This document shows, piece by piece, positions 41,352-52,163 of a stretch of 64,000 bases of DNA. How positions within the stretch are numbered: the stretch's first letter is position 1; each line of letters opens with the position of its first letter. The translations under genes and the position numbers were made by a program. This DNA comes from Clostridia bacterium (lineage in GTDB: Bacteria > Bacillota > Clostridia > Christensenellales > Borkfalkiaceae): the NCBI GenBank assembly GCA_017467275.1, contig JAFTSN010000003.1, positions 38,673-102,672 of the forward strand. The letters run 5' to 3'. The notes beneath the pieces were generated by a model that saw only the letters and a list, made by a program, of their open reading frames with translations, did not search any database and had not been told where the DNA came from.

Positions 41352-41585
41352 ATGCAGAAATTGTTGTCCGAATTTTCGGTCGGCGAGGGCGGAAGGATCG
41401 TTGCCGTGAAAGGCGAGGGGTTAGTCCGCCGTCGTCTGTTCGATATGGGAGTGACGCCCGGTGCGGAGGTGCTTCTCCGCAAGACGGCGCCCCTCGGCGA
41501 TCCGCTGGAGCTCACGATCCGCGGGTATGAGCTTACGCTTCGTAAAGCGGAAGCGGCGTGCGTCTTGATGGAGGTGAATGCGTAA
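41352..41585 (+). CDS. feoA: FeoA-domain protein 2
   Basis: 77 residues of FeoA type (GEGGRIVAVKGEGLVRRRLFDMGVTPGAEVLLRKTAPLGDPLELTIRGYELTLRK), closer to the classical FeoA than the first copy. The stop overlaps the feoB start (TAATG), so it is coupled to feoB. Confidence 0.9.
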   Translation: MQKLLSEFSVGEGGRIVAVKGEGLVRRRLFDMGVTPGAEVLLRKTAPLGDPLELTIRGYELTLRKAEAACVLMEVNA

Positions 41586-43909
41586 TGAAACGGTTTGCGT
41601 TGGCGGGGAATCCCAACTGCGGCAAAACCACGCTATTTAACTGCTTGACGGGCAGTACCGCGCACGTCGGCAACTGGCCCGGGGTCACGGTGGATAAGAG
41701 AGAGGGCGCGTATAAGAAGTGCGAGGAGCCCATTTCGATCGTCGATTTGCCCGGCATTTATTCGCTGTCTCCCTACACGCCCGAAGAGGTCATTTCGAGA
41801 AATTACATACTCGACGAAAAGCCTGATTGCGTTATCAATATCGTGGACGCGACCAACCTCGAGAGAAATCTGTATTTAACGACGCAAATCCTCGAGATTG
41901 ACGTGCCCGTCGTGATCGCGCTCAACATGATCGACGTTCTCAATAAGCAGGGAGACAAGATTGACGTGGCAGAGCTTGAAAAGAGACTCGGCGTGCCCGT
42001 TGTGAAGATTTCCGCACTGAAAAAAGAGGGCTTAAATGAGCTCATGGAAAGAGCGTATCAGGCGAGCAAGGCGGAAAGACGGGGCAAAACGGTGCTCGAG
42101 ACCTGCGATTTATATCATCTCATTTCCGACGTTCGCATCGCTCTCGAGGGGCAAAACGTTGAAAATCCTCTCTTCCATGCGATCAAGCTTGTGGAGTGCG
42201 ACGAGATCGAGGTCAAGATGCACCCGCAGACCCTGAAAATGGTGGAGGAGTTCAAAAAGACCTTTAACGACGAGCTGTTTGGCGCGGATTTCGAGGCACT
42301 GGTCGCCGACGCGAGATATAAATACATATCCAAAAACTATTCCTCGCTCATGACGAAGAAGCATAAGGACGTCAAGGCAACCAAGTCGGATAAGGCGGAT
42401 AAGGTGCTCACGAATAGGTGGGCGGGTATCCCGATCTTCCTCGTGATCCTGTTTGCGATGTTCCACTTAACGTTCTCGGAGGATTTCCTGTATCTCGGCA
42501 GTATTTTCTCGCTGCCTGCGCTGAATCTTCCCGATAATTTCGGAACGGCACTTCTTGCCTGTGCTTACGACGGCACAGTGTTCTCGCCGGGAGTGATCCT
42601 GTTTAATCTCATGGATCTTCTGACAAGCACGCTATTCGGTTGGATCAATATGGGCGTGGAGGCGCTCGGTGCGTCCGAGGCGGTTTTGGGGCTAGTCGGA
42701 AGCGTGCTCGACGGTATCGGCGGCGTGCTTTCCTTCGTGCCGCAGGTCGTGTTCCTGCTTTTGCTTCTTTCTATCCTCGAGGATACGGGCTATATGGCGC
42801 GTGTTGCGTTCATTCTCGATAAGATTTTCCGTCGGTTCGGCGTTTCGGGTAGAGCGTTTATTCCCATGATTATGGGCTTCGGTTGCTCCATTCCCGCTAT
42901 GATCAACACTAGAACGCTTGCGGACGAGAGAGAGCGCACCATCACGGTGAGAGCGATTCCGTTCTTCACGTGCGGCGCGAAGCTTCCCATTCTCGCCTCG
43001 GTTGCAGGTGCGGTCGTGATGGCGTTTGGGTTTGGCAATGCCGATCTCATCACGTATTCCATGTACGTTCTTGGACTTGTGATCGCGGTTGTGACGGTCA
43101 TTTTGATGCGTTCGACCACCCAACGTGGCGAAGTGGCGCCTTTCATTATGGAGCTTCCCGCCTACCATGCGCCCAGCTTCAAGGGGCTTATGGTCCACCT
43201 TTGGGATAAGACCAAGCACTATATCAAGAAAGTGTTCACGATCATTCTGGCTTCCAGTATTTTGATCTGGTTCCTCTCCAACTTCGGTTGGGATTGGAGA
43301 ATGACGGATATCGATCATTCCATTCTCGCCTCGATCGGTAAGTTTGTGCAGCCTATCTTCACGCCGCTCGGCTTCGGTAGTCAGCTCGGCGCGTTCGGTT
43401 GGGTATTCGCGGTTGCGGCGGTCATGGGCTTGATCGCAAAGGAGAACGTCATTGCGGCGTTCCTCACGATGGCGACGGTCATTCTCACGGTGTTCAACAC
43501 CGATCCCACCCTCCTTGCCAACAGCGGGCTGTTGTCCGCAGAGGTGATTGCGGAGCTTGAGGCGCTGATCGCAAGCGGCGAATTCGGCGAGGACGGCTAC
43601 GAGGTCGTTGCCATGGCGGCGGCGACGGGGATCACGTGGCAGGGGCTGATCGCGTTTATCGTGTTCAATATGAGCACCATTCCCTGCTTCGCGGCGGTCG
43701 CAGCGGCTCGCGGCGAGCTCGGTAAGGGCAAGAACACCAAAATGACCATTCTCTTCTGGCTGGCAACCTCCTTTATCGCTACGGCGATCACCTACGTGGT
43801 TCTCACGTGGTGGTGGACGGCGTTTATCTGGGTTGCGGTCGCGGCGGCGTGCGTTGCGTTGATCGTCTGGAGAAATAAGTCTATCGACAAAAAGAAAGCG
43901 GTTAAATAA
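41585..43909 (+). CDS. feoB: Ferrous iron transporter FeoB
   Basis: 774 residues. N-terminal GTPase: G1 GNPNCGKTT, G3 VDLPGIYSLSPYT and G4 NMID, then a helical GDI domain and two membrane halves (each with a Gate-like segment, for example MIMGFGCSIPAM) of about eight to eleven segments. FeoB imports Fe2+ under oxygen-poor conditions. The start at 41585 overlaps the feoA stop and gives the conserved MKRFALAGNPNCGK beginning; an in-frame ATG at 41558 inside feoA is less likely. Confidence 0.96.
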   Translation: MKRFALAGNPNCGKTTLFNCLTGSTAHVGNWPGVTVDKREGAYKKCEEPISIVDLPGIYSLSPYTPEEVISRNYILDEKPDCVINIVDATNLERNLYLTTQILEIDVPVVIALNMIDVLNKQGDKIDVAELEKRLGVPVVKISALKKEGLNELMERAYQASKAERRGKTVLETCDLYHLISDVRIALEGQNVENPLFHAIKLVECDEIEVKMHPQTLKMVEEFKKTFNDELFGADFEALVADARYKYISKNYSSLMTKKHKDVKATKSDKADKVLTNRWAGIPIFLVILFAMFHLTFSEDFLYLGSIFSLPALNLPDNFGTALLACAYDGTVFSPGVILFNLMDLLTSTLFGWINMGVEALGASEAVLGLVGSVLDGIGGVLSFVPQVVFLLLLLSILEDTGYMARVAFILDKIFRRFGVSGRAFIPMIMGFGCSIPAMINTRTLADERERTITVRAIPFFTCGAKLPILASVAGAVVMAFGFGNADLITYSMYVLGLVIAVVTVILMRSTTQRGEVAPFIMELPAYHAPSFKGLMVHLWDKTKHYIKKVFTIILASSILIWFLSNFGWDWRMTDIDHSILASIGKFVQPIFTPLGFGSQLGAFGWVFAVAAVMGLIAKENVIAAFLTMATVILTVFNTDPTLLANSGLLSAEVIAELEALIASGEFGEDGYEVVAMAAATGITWQGLIAFIVFNMSTIPCFAAVAAARGELGKGKNTKMTILFWLATSFIATAITYVVLTWWWTAFIWVAVAAACVALIVWRNKSIDKKKAVK

Positions 43910-44046
43910 CGATAGTAACCAATCGGACGGTTCGATCGTAGCCGACGAAACGTCGGGTTGTTTAAAAAGTAGAAACAGTACGTTTTGAGGAGGGAGCTCC
44001 GTCAGGGGCTCTCCTCTAAGGAACGGGTGACGGAACGGAGGGGTTT

Positions 44047-44235
44047 ATGGGACCTGTCGATATTATTATCCTCATTGCGGCGATCGGCATTGTCGTCGGC
44101 GTCGTCGTGGGGGCGGTGATCAAAAAGAAAAAGGGAAAGAGCGTGGGCTGCGGTTGCGGCTGCTCGACCTGTCCGCACGGCGGAAGCTGCGCTTCCTCCA
44201 AGGATGAAACGGAGAAAAACACTTCCGAAAATTAA
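44047..44235 (+). CDS. FeoB-associated Cys-rich membrane protein
   Basis: 62 residues: one N-terminal membrane helix (IIILIAAIGIVVGVVVGAVI), a basic stop-transfer stretch, and a Cys cluster (CGCGCSTCPHGGSC). This matches the small Cys-rich partner often found after feoB in Firmicutes, sometimes compared with FeoC; its role is not settled. It starts after ACGGAGGGGTTT. A hairpin (GAGGAGGGAGC...GCTCTCCTC, about 43988-44016) lies between it and feoB. Confidence 0.85.
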   Translation: MGPVDIIILIAAIGIVVGVVVGAVIKKKKGKSVGCGCGCSTCPHGGSCASSKDETEKNTSEN

Positions 44236-44269
44236 ATTTGCTTACACGTATTTTTTGTGATCTTGTGCA

Positions 44270-44316
44270 GAACGACCGACGGAGCTTGACTCTGTCGGTC
44301 GTTTTGCTTTTTTTCG
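44270..44316 (+). terminator. Terminator of the feo operon
   Basis: AACGACCGACGGAG pairs with TCTGTCGGTCGTT, followed by TTGCTTTTTTTCG. Confidence 0.8.
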
Positions 44317-44378
44317 TTTGTGGGCAAAAAAACGCCCCGCGCTCATTCGGGCGCAGGGCGTTGGTGGATAGCCGTTCC

Positions 44379-47300
44379 TTATTTGGTCTTTTTAATCGAA
44401 GCAAACGCTTTTGCAACGACGTTCTCCGTCGTGAAGCCGAACTTCTCAAAGAGCTTGGGCGCGGGACCGGAGGCGCCGTAACCCTCCATTGCCACGATCT
44501 CGCCCTTACAGCCTGCGTACTTATACCAGCTATAAGGCGAACCTGCTTCCACGCACACGCGCGCTTCCACACCCGAGGGGATCACGCTTTCCTTATAGTC
44601 GGCGGGCTGCTTCTCGAATTCTTCCATACAAGGCATGGAGACGACGCGCGCGTTCACGCCCTGTTCTGCAAGCACTGCTTTTGCTTTTACGCACAGCTCC
44701 ACTTCCGAACCGGAAGCGATCAAAAGCACGTCGGGCGTGCCCTCGCAATCCTCGAGCACGTAGCCGCCCTTGAGTGCGATCTTGCCACTGTTTGCATATT
44801 GGGGAAGATTCTGACGGGAGAGGACGAGCGCAGTGGGCTGTGTGCCGCTCAACGCGGAAACCCAAGCCGCTGCCGTTTCCTTGCCGTCCGCAGGACGGAA
44901 CACTTTTGCGTTCGGGATAGAGCGCAGGGAAATGAGCTGTTCCACGGGCTGATGGGTGGGGCCGTCCTCGCCAACGCCGATCGAGTCGTGCGTGAGGATA
45001 TAGGTTACAGGGATGTTCATGAGCGCCGAAAGACGGAACGCGGGCTTTAAGTAGTCGCTGAACACGAAGAAGGTCGCGCAGTAGGACTGCACGCCGCCGT
45101 GGAGCTGCATACCGTTGGCGATTGCCGCCATAGCGTGTTCGCGGATACCGAAGTGCATGTTTCTGCCCGCGTAGTTATCGGGCGTGAAGTCGCCGTAGGT
45201 CACGTCCGCGGTGTTTTTCATATCCGAAAGGTTGGAGGGCGCAAGGTCTGCACTGCCGCCCATTAAAGAGGGCATCTTCGCCGCGATGCGGTTGAGCACG
45301 GTTGCAGAGGTCTGACGGGTTGCCATGGGCTTTTCAAACGTGTAGAGATCCTCAATCGAATCGAAATCGGGCTTTTCGCCTGCGATCGCCGCCTTATACG
45401 CCGCCGCCAGCTCGGGATAGGTATATTCGTATTCCGCGAGCATCTTCTTCCATTCCATTTCCTTTGCCGCGCCTGCGTTTGCCGCTTCTGCGCAGTGCGA
45501 ATAGACCTCGTCGGGGCAAGCGAAAGCTTCCGTTTCCGTCCAGCCGAGCTTTTCTTTGGTTTTTTGCAGGTTTTCCTTACCCAAAGGCGAGCCGTGCGAT
45601 TTCGCGCTGCCCTCGACGGGGGAACCGTAACCGATGCGGGTGTGGCAGATGATGATAGAGGGTTTATCCGTGCGCGCCTTTGCTTCCTCGATCGCCGTGG
45701 AGAGTGCCGCAACGTCGTCGGGAGAGGTCACGAGGTCCACGTGCAGGACCTGCCAATTTTGCGCCGCAAATCTCGCGCCGATGTTTTCCTTGAACGTGAT
45801 GTCCGTGTCACCCTCGATCGTGATGTCGTTATCGTCGTAGAGGAGGATCAGTTTGCCGAGCGCATGCGTGCCCGCAAACGAGCAAGCCTCGTAGGAAATA
45901 CCTTCTTCGAGGCAACCGTCGCCGCAGAGGACGTAGGTGTAGTGATCGACCACGGAGAAGCCGGGTTTATTGAATTTTGCCGCAAGGTGTGCTTCCGCAA
46001 CCGCCATACCGACGCCCGTCGCAATACCCTGACCCAAGGGGCCCGTCGTGGTCTCTACGCCGACCGTGTGACCGTATTCGGGGTGACCGGGGGTCTTACT
46101 GCCGAGCTGGCGGAAGTTCATGAGCTCTTCCTTGGGCATGTCGTAGCCGTAGAGGTGCAAGAGGGTGTAGTAGAGTGCGGAGCCGTGACCCGCGGAGAGA
46201 ATGAATCTGTCGCGGTTGTCCCATTTCACGTCCTTGGGGTTAAAGCCCAAGAAGTTCTGGAAAAGGGTGTAGGCAATCGGCGCGCTGCCGAGGGGAAGCC
46301 CCGGGTGACCCGAGTTTGCCTTGTCGATCGCTTCAGCCGATAAAATGCGAAGCGCGTTGATAGTGGTCTGTTGTACGTCCATCTTTGTTATCTCCTGATT
46401 TTTATTTTTTTCGTTATTGTCGGCTCCCGCTTCCTGTTCCGCTAAATATGCTTCAGCGGGGGTAAGGTCGAGGAAGTCGTAATTTTTTAAGAAATCGAAC
46501 AGCTCTTTCACAATTTTCTTGACGCCGCCCTGTTCGTTGGATTCGGCGTTCACGGGAAGAATCGGGTCGTGCAGGCTCATGCGAACGAGTAGCCAGCCGT
46601 TGCCGTTGTCCTCGCCGAAATTCACGCGCACGCCCTCGTGATTTTCGGGCGCGGGGGAAAGATCGGAGCGAGTGGCGACGTAAGCGCCAAAATCGGCGAG
46701 AACGGTTTTGCCGAGCGCTTTGAAATCTACGCCGTTTTTAAAGCGGAAGCGAAGCTCTGCCGCCTCCGTGGGTTCGGGCAGATCGCGGATTAAATCGGTC
46801 AGCGATCTGTTTTCTTCCGCCTCCTTTGCAAGCGCGATCAAGAGCCTTGTGATTAGATACGCGCCGTCGTCCAAGAAATAGTTTTCCTTAAGCGCCGCAT
46901 GTCCGCTCGTCTCGATTGCAAGAGGGGTGTATTCTCCCGCCTCGTTTAAGCGGATTGCCTCGTTGATAACGTTTTTATAGCCGCGTTTAAAACGGTGGTG
47001 CTTGCCGCCGTGGCGCTCCAAAAAGGTCGTTAAGCCGTCGCTCGTCACCGAGTCGGTCACGATTGTGCCCGCACGTTCTTTTAAAAGGACTGCGGAAATG
47101 AGAGCGATCAGACGGTTACGGTTGATCTCCTCGCCGTTTTGGTCGACTGCGCCCGCTCTATCGACGTCCGTGTCGAAAATGATGCCGAAATCGGCTTTGT
47201 TTGCCTTGACCGCTTCCGAAACGGAGCGCATCGCCTCCGCGTTTTCGGGGTTGGGGATATGATTGGGAAAAGAGCCGTCGGGCTCCAAAAACTGCGAGCC

Positions 47301-47948
47301 CGTGATATCCGCGCCGAGGGGGAGAAGTACCTCTTCGGCATAGAACCCGCCTGCGCCGTTTCCCGCGTCGACAAGGATTTTTTTGCCCGCGAGGGGCTTT
47401 TCTTTGCCGCAAGCGGTGCGTACTTTTTCCACGAGGGACGCCGCATATTCGCTCAAATAGGGCTTATAGTCCGAGACGCCTGCCTGCCTGGAGACGGGAA
47501 CGCCTTTGCTTGCAAGAGAGAGGAGCTCGCTGATATCCGCGCTTTCCAGCCCGCCTTGCGCCGTGAAGAATTTGAGCCCGTTGCGGTTAAAGGGCAGGTG
47601 GCTTGCCGTGATCATGATCGAGCCGTCCGACGAGCGCGTTCCGTCCTTTAAGAGCATGAACATGGAGGGAGTCGACGAGAGCCCCGTCAGCTCTGCGTCG
47701 TTTCCTGTTTTTGTGATTCCGTGCTCAACCGCCTTGGAGAGCTTGGGGGAAGAAAGGCGGGAATCGTGTCCGACGGAAATGCGAACCTTATCTTTCCCTA
47801 CGCGCTTACAGAGCCAGATCGCAAACGCCGCGGCGATATCCTCCGCCGCCTCGCTTGTTAAGTTTACGTCTTCGCCCGCAACGCCCGCGAGCGCAACGCC
47901 GCGAACATCCGAGCCGTTTTTTAATTCTGAATAATTTTTTCCAACCAT
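44379..47948 (-). CDS. Phosphohexomutase and transketolase in one reading frame
   Basis: 1189 codons without a stop. Residues about 1-505 are an alpha-D-phosphohexomutase (phosphomannomutase/phosphoglucomutase type): phosphoserine loop ITASHLPFNRNG, metal loop DTDVDR, sugar loop ETSGHAAL. After a linker (EQEAGADNNEKNKNQEITK), residues 523-1189 are a complete transketolase: SGHPGLPLGSAP, the ThDP motif GDGCLEEGISYEA, and DSIGVGEDGPTHQPVEQL. Transketolase moves two-carbon units in the pentose phosphate pathway. Met523 has its own strong AGGAG site, so separate transketolase is probably made in addition to, or instead of, the fusion. The start at 47948 is where the mutase homology begins; the frame continues upstream to 48203 but lacks conservation. 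The mRNA appears leaderless. Confidence 0.85.
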   Translation of the reverse strand: MVGKNYSELKNGSDVRGVALAGVAGEDVNLTSEAAEDIAAAFAIWLCKRVGKDKVRISVGHDSRLSSPKLSKAVEHGITKTGNDAELTGLSSTPSMFMLLKDGTRSSDGSIMITASHLPFNRNGLKFFTAQGGLESADISELLSLASKGVPVSRQAGVSDYKPYLSEYAASLVEKVRTACGKEKPLAGKKILVDAGNGAGGFYAEEVLLPLGADITGSQFLEPDGSFPNHIPNPENAEAMRSVSEAVKANKADFGIIFDTDVDRAGAVDQNGEEINRNRLIALISAVLLKERAGTIVTDSVTSDGLTTFLERHGGKHHRFKRGYKNVINEAIRLNEAGEYTPLAIETSGHAALKENYFLDDGAYLITRLLIALAKEAEENRSLTDLIRDLPEPTEAAELRFRFKNGVDFKALGKTVLADFGAYVATRSDLSPAPENHEGVRVNFGEDNGNGWLLVRMSLHDPILPVNAESNEQGGVKKIVKELFDFLKNYDFLDLTPAEAYLAEQEAGADNNEKNKNQEITKMDVQQTTINALRILSAEAIDKANSGHPGLPLGSAPIAYTLFQNFLGFNPKDVKWDNRDRFILSAGHGSALYYTLLHLYGYDMPKEELMNFRQLGSKTPGHPEYGHTVGVETTTGPLGQGIATGVGMAVAEAHLAAKFNKPGFSVVDHYTYVLCGDGCLEEGISYEACSFAGTHALGKLILLYDDNDITIEGDTDITFKENIGARFAAQNWQVLHVDLVTSPDDVAALSTAIEEAKARTDKPSIIICHTRIGYGSPVEGSAKSHGSPLGKENLQKTKEKLGWTETEAFACPDEVYSHCAEAANAGAAKEMEWKKMLAEYEYTYPELAAAYKAAIAGEKPDFDSIEDLYTFEKPMATRQTSATVLNRIAAKMPSLMGGSADLAPSNLSDMKNTADVTYGDFTPDNYAGRNMHFGIREHAMAAIANGMQLHGGVQSYCATFFVFSDYLKPAFRLSALMNIPVTYILTHDSIGVGEDGPTHQPVEQLISLRSIPNAKVFRPADGKETAAAWVSALSGTQPTALVLSRQNLPQYANSGKIALKGGYVLEDCEGTPDVLLIASGSEVELCVKAKAVLAEQGVNARVVSMPCMEEFEKQPADYKESVIPSGVEARVCVEAGSPYSWYKYAGCKGEIVAMEGYGASGPAPKLFEKFGFTTENVVAKAFASIKKTK
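46380..46396 (-). promoter_or_regulatory. tkt: Internal ribosome site and start of transketolase
   Basis: AGGAGATAACAAAG directly before ATG (46382-46380), in frame with the upstream mutase. From here the protein is 667 residues, the normal transketolase length, beginning MDVQQTTINALRILS. Confidence 0.75.
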
Positions 47949-47954
47949 ATCTCT

Positions 47955-47983
47955 ATTATACTGTTTTTGTTTGCATTTTTCAA
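47955..47983 (-). promoter_or_regulatory. Promoter giving a probable leaderless mRNA
   Basis: TTGAAA (47983-47978), 17 bases, TATAAT (47960-47955), then AGAGAT and the ATG at 47948. The expected transcription start is the A of the start codon or within a base of it, and no ribosome site can fit. Confidence 0.7.
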
Positions 47984-48098
47984 GCCTTTTTATGAAAAAA
48001 TATTCCGAAATTTTCAAATTCGGGAAAAACAGTTCGTTTTCGACGGATTTTGGATAAAAAGGGGGAGGAAAAGGCGGGCGAATGCGTGCGGATTTTAC

Positions 48099-48126
48099 AA
48101 AAGACAAAAATTTTTCGTCTTTTTTG
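48099..48126 (+). terminator. Terminator-like hairpin in the dnaK leader
   Basis: AAAAGAC-AAAAA / TTTTT-C-GTCTTTT followed by TTTG. In the 293-base gap 47949-48241 I see otherwise only the mutase promoter and the dnaK ribosome site; no CIRCE element is present. Confidence 0.4.
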
Positions 48127-48235
48127 TTTAAGGGGGGAAGCAAAGGGTTACATATAAACTGTGAAAGCAAAGCCGAGGAGCGTAAAGCTTTTTGGCAGAA
48201 CAAAAAATACGTAAGTTTTTTAAGGAGTGAAATAA

Positions 48236-50044
<1,809 letters not shown>

Positions 50045-50165
50045 GGAGCCGTGAACGCGGACACGGGTGCCGCGTTCGTTAAAAAACCAAAAAGAAAAAG
50101 CGGTATCGGGTTTGGCGGAAACGTCGGACCCGTACGGCGTATTTTGAGAAGAAGAGTATTTGATT

Positions 50166-51314
50166 ATGGCAGACAGCAAAAAGAATTACTACGAAATCCT
50201 CGGCGTGGATAAAAAGGCGAGTGCGGACGAGATCAAAGCCGCATATAGGAAGCTCGCCAAGCAGTATCACCCCGACTTGCACCCCGGCGACGAGAAAGCG
50301 GCGGAGAAGTTCAAGGAGGTCAACGAGGCGCACGAGACCTTGAGCGACGATCAGAAGCGCGCGGCTTACGATTATGAGCTTGAGCACCCCGGCATGGGCG
50401 GCTTCGGCGGTTTTGGCGGCGGAGGCGGCGGTGGCGGCTTCGGCGATTTTTCGGATATTTTCAGCTCCATTTTCGGTGGCGGCTTCGGCGGTTTCGGCGG
50501 GGGTGGCGGCGCGGCGCGATCTGCGGTCGGCGAGGATATTCAAAAGGAGATGACCTTATCGTTCATGGATGCGGCAAAGGGCTGCACCAAGACCTTTTCG
50601 TATATGCGGAACGAGCCTTGCGCGGCGTGTAAGAGTACGGGCGCAAAGAACGGCACGGCATATAATTCCTGCTCGCGTTGCGGCGGGAAGGGCGTTGTTC
50701 AAACGGTGCAAAACACCATGTTCGGACGGACGATCCGTCAGGGCGTGTGCCCCGATTGCGGTGGCAGCGGGAAAATTATCACGGATAAGTGCCCCGACTG
50801 TAAGGGCAAGGGTACGACGAGAAAAGAGACGAGCGTGACGATCACGATTCCTGCGGGCGTGGACAATAAGAGCTATATGCGGAAGAAAGGTTACGGGCAA
50901 GCCGTGCAAGGCGGTCAGGCGGGCGATCTCATTATCACCTTCCGCGTTGAACCGCACAGGATATTCGTGCGGAACGGCTTCGATTTGCACGTCGATCTGC
51001 CCATTTCCTTTAAGACGGCGGCGCTCGGTGGGGTTATTAAAGTGCCTGCAATCGACGATACGTTTGATTTCACGGTGCCTGAGGGCACGCAGAGCGGACA
51101 GGTGTTCACGGTGCGCGGGCGCGGAATTAAGTCGGCGCGTGGGGGCACGGGCAACCTGGTTTTGCGTGTTCTTGTCGAGATTCCGACCAAGCTTTCCAAA
51201 GAGCAGAAAAAAGAGATCGAAGCGATGGACGGCGGCGTGGAGCTCAAACAGTATGAGAAAATGAAAAAATTCTCCGATAACGTGGAGAGCTTCTACGGCG
51301 TGAAGCCCTATTGA
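50166..51314 (+). CDS. dnaJ: Chaperone DnaJ (Hsp40)
   Basis: 382 residues. J domain with HPD ([12 protein letters not shown]), a long Gly/Phe-rich region (about 75-125), and four zinc-finger repeats ([32 protein letters not shown]), then two beta-domains. Works with DnaK as co-chaperone. I choose ATG 50166; a TTG six bases earlier would add two residues. Only a weak purine-rich site (GAGAAGAAGAG) precedes it. A 121-base gap separates it from dnaK. Confidence 0.95.
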   Translation: MADSKKNYYEILGVDKKASADEIKAAYRKLAKQYHPDLHPGDEKAAEKFKEVNEAHETLSDDQKRAAYDYELEHPGMGGFGGFGGGGGGGGFGDFSDIFSSIFGGGFGGFGGGGGAARSAVGEDIQKEMTLSFMDAAKGCTKTFSYMRNEPCAACKSTGAKNGTAYNSCSRCGGKGVVQTVQNTMFGRTIRQGVCPDCGGSGKIITDKCPDCKGKGTTRKETSVTITIPAGVDNKSYMRKKGYGQAVQGGQAGDLIITFRVEPHRIFVRNGFDLHVDLPISFKTAALGGVIKVPAIDDTFDFTVPEGTQSGQVFTVRGRGIKSARGGTGNLVLRVLVEIPTKLSKEQKKEIEAMDGGVELKQYEKMKKFSDNVESFYGVKPY

Positions 51315-51330
51315 AATAAGGACTGACGAA

Positions 51331-51366
51331 AAATCCCTTTGCAGCGTTTTGCAAAGGGATTTTTTT
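51331..51366 (+). terminator. Terminator after dnaJ
   Basis: AAATCCCTTTGC and GCAAAGGGATTT form a 12-bp stem around AGCGTTTT, then a T run. Confidence 0.85.
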
Positions 51367-51579
51367 CTATTGATTTGTGCAGAGAATGTCTGCGGGGTCT
51401 ACGTCGAGGACAACGCATAAATTTGCGAACGTGTCTAATGCGGGCATTTTGTTTTGATGTAAGTAATTCCCGATCGCCTGTTGGCAAACGCCTACTTTTT
51501 TTGCGATTTCGCTCTGCGTCATACCGCTTTGTTTAATTGCTTCAATCAGATTTTTTCTAATTTGGTCAAGTGTGATCAT
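51367..51579 (-). CDS. Xre-family HTH protein (70 aa)
   Basis: A single Cro/CI-type HTH (MTQSEIAKKVGVCQQAIGNYLHQNKMPA) followed by a short dimer helix (FANLCVVLDVDPADILC). It lies 14 bases after another Xre gene in the same direction, the second gene of a two-regulator operon. AT-rich. Confidence 0.8.
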   Translation of the reverse strand: MITLDQIRKNLIEAIKQSGMTQSEIAKKVGVCQQAIGNYLHQNKMPALDTFANLCVVLDVDPADILCTNQ

Positions 51580-51593
51580 GTTGTTTCGGTTAA

Positions 51594-51809
51594 TTAAAAT
51601 TCGGTATAAAAAAGGTCGTTTGCCTGTATTTCAAAGCAAGAAAGTAAATTGAAAATGTCGCAAATTCCAGGTTCAGTTCTGCCTTGTTCCCAATTTGCAT
51701 AAGTGCTTACCGCTACGCCGATTTTTTCGGCTACTTCTTTTTGCGAAAGTCCTTTTTCTTTGCGGACCTCTTTTAATTGTGCTTTGAAAATATTTTTATA
51801 ATCTTTCAT
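51594..51809 (-). CDS. Xre-family HTH protein (71 aa)
   Basis: Cro/CI-type HTH (LSQKEVAEKIGVAVSTYANWEQGRTEPG) with a C-terminal helix (IFNLLSCFEIQANDLFYTEF). It starts after CGGAGAGAGAAAA. It is first in the pair and divergent from a promoter that points toward the MATE gene; AGCT-type palindromes overlap both promoters, so it probably regulates itself and the rightward transcript. Confidence 0.82.
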   Translation of the reverse strand: MKDYKNIFKAQLKEVRKEKGLSQKEVAEKIGVAVSTYANWEQGRTEPGICDIFNLLSCFEIQANDLFYTEF

Positions 51810-51837
51810 TTTTCTCTCTCCGTATATTTTTTAATCA

Positions 51838-51893
51838 ATTATATCAAAAAATAGCTAAAATAGCTTGACAATAGCTAAAACAGCTATTAAAAT
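51838..51893. promoter_or_regulatory. Divergent promoters with two AGCT-type operators
   Basis: Rightward promoter TTGACA (51865-51870), 17 bases, TAAAAT (51888-51893). Its spacer is filled by AATAGCT-AAAAC-AGCTATT (51870-51888). A second half-similar site AGCT-AAAAT-AGCT (51853-51865) overlaps the -35 side. Leftward TATAAT at 51843-51838 serves the Xre pair. Confidence 0.65.
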
Positions 51894-51899
51894 AGGAGG

Positions 51900-52163
51900 T
51901 GCTGGAACTGCTTCACATTAGAAGCGAAAAGTTGTTATATATGTGAAAAAAGGAGAATGAAGCGGAGATAAGCGGAAAGAATTAAAAAGAGAGGGAGTTT
52001 TCGTTTTTTGTGTGTAAAAGGCTTGCGGAAAGCAAAGAAATTTGTTATAATTATTTGAATCAAAAGAGAGGTTTTAAGACTTTCAGTCTTATAGCCAAGC
52101 GGGAACGCATCGACCCCGATAAAGACGGAGCCACATTCTTGTTTGACTAAAAACGGAGAAAGC
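51900..52163 (+). other. Leader of the MATE gene, no firm gene
   Basis: Holds a second promoter (TTGCGG 52023-52028, 17 bases, TATAAT 52046-52051) and an AAGACT-TTC-AGTCTT palindrome at about 52076. One frame stays open to a TAA at 52148-52150, with a possible GTG start giving about 46 codons ending IDPDKDGATFLFD. It lacks a good ribosome site, so I do not call it a gene. Confidence 0.4.
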
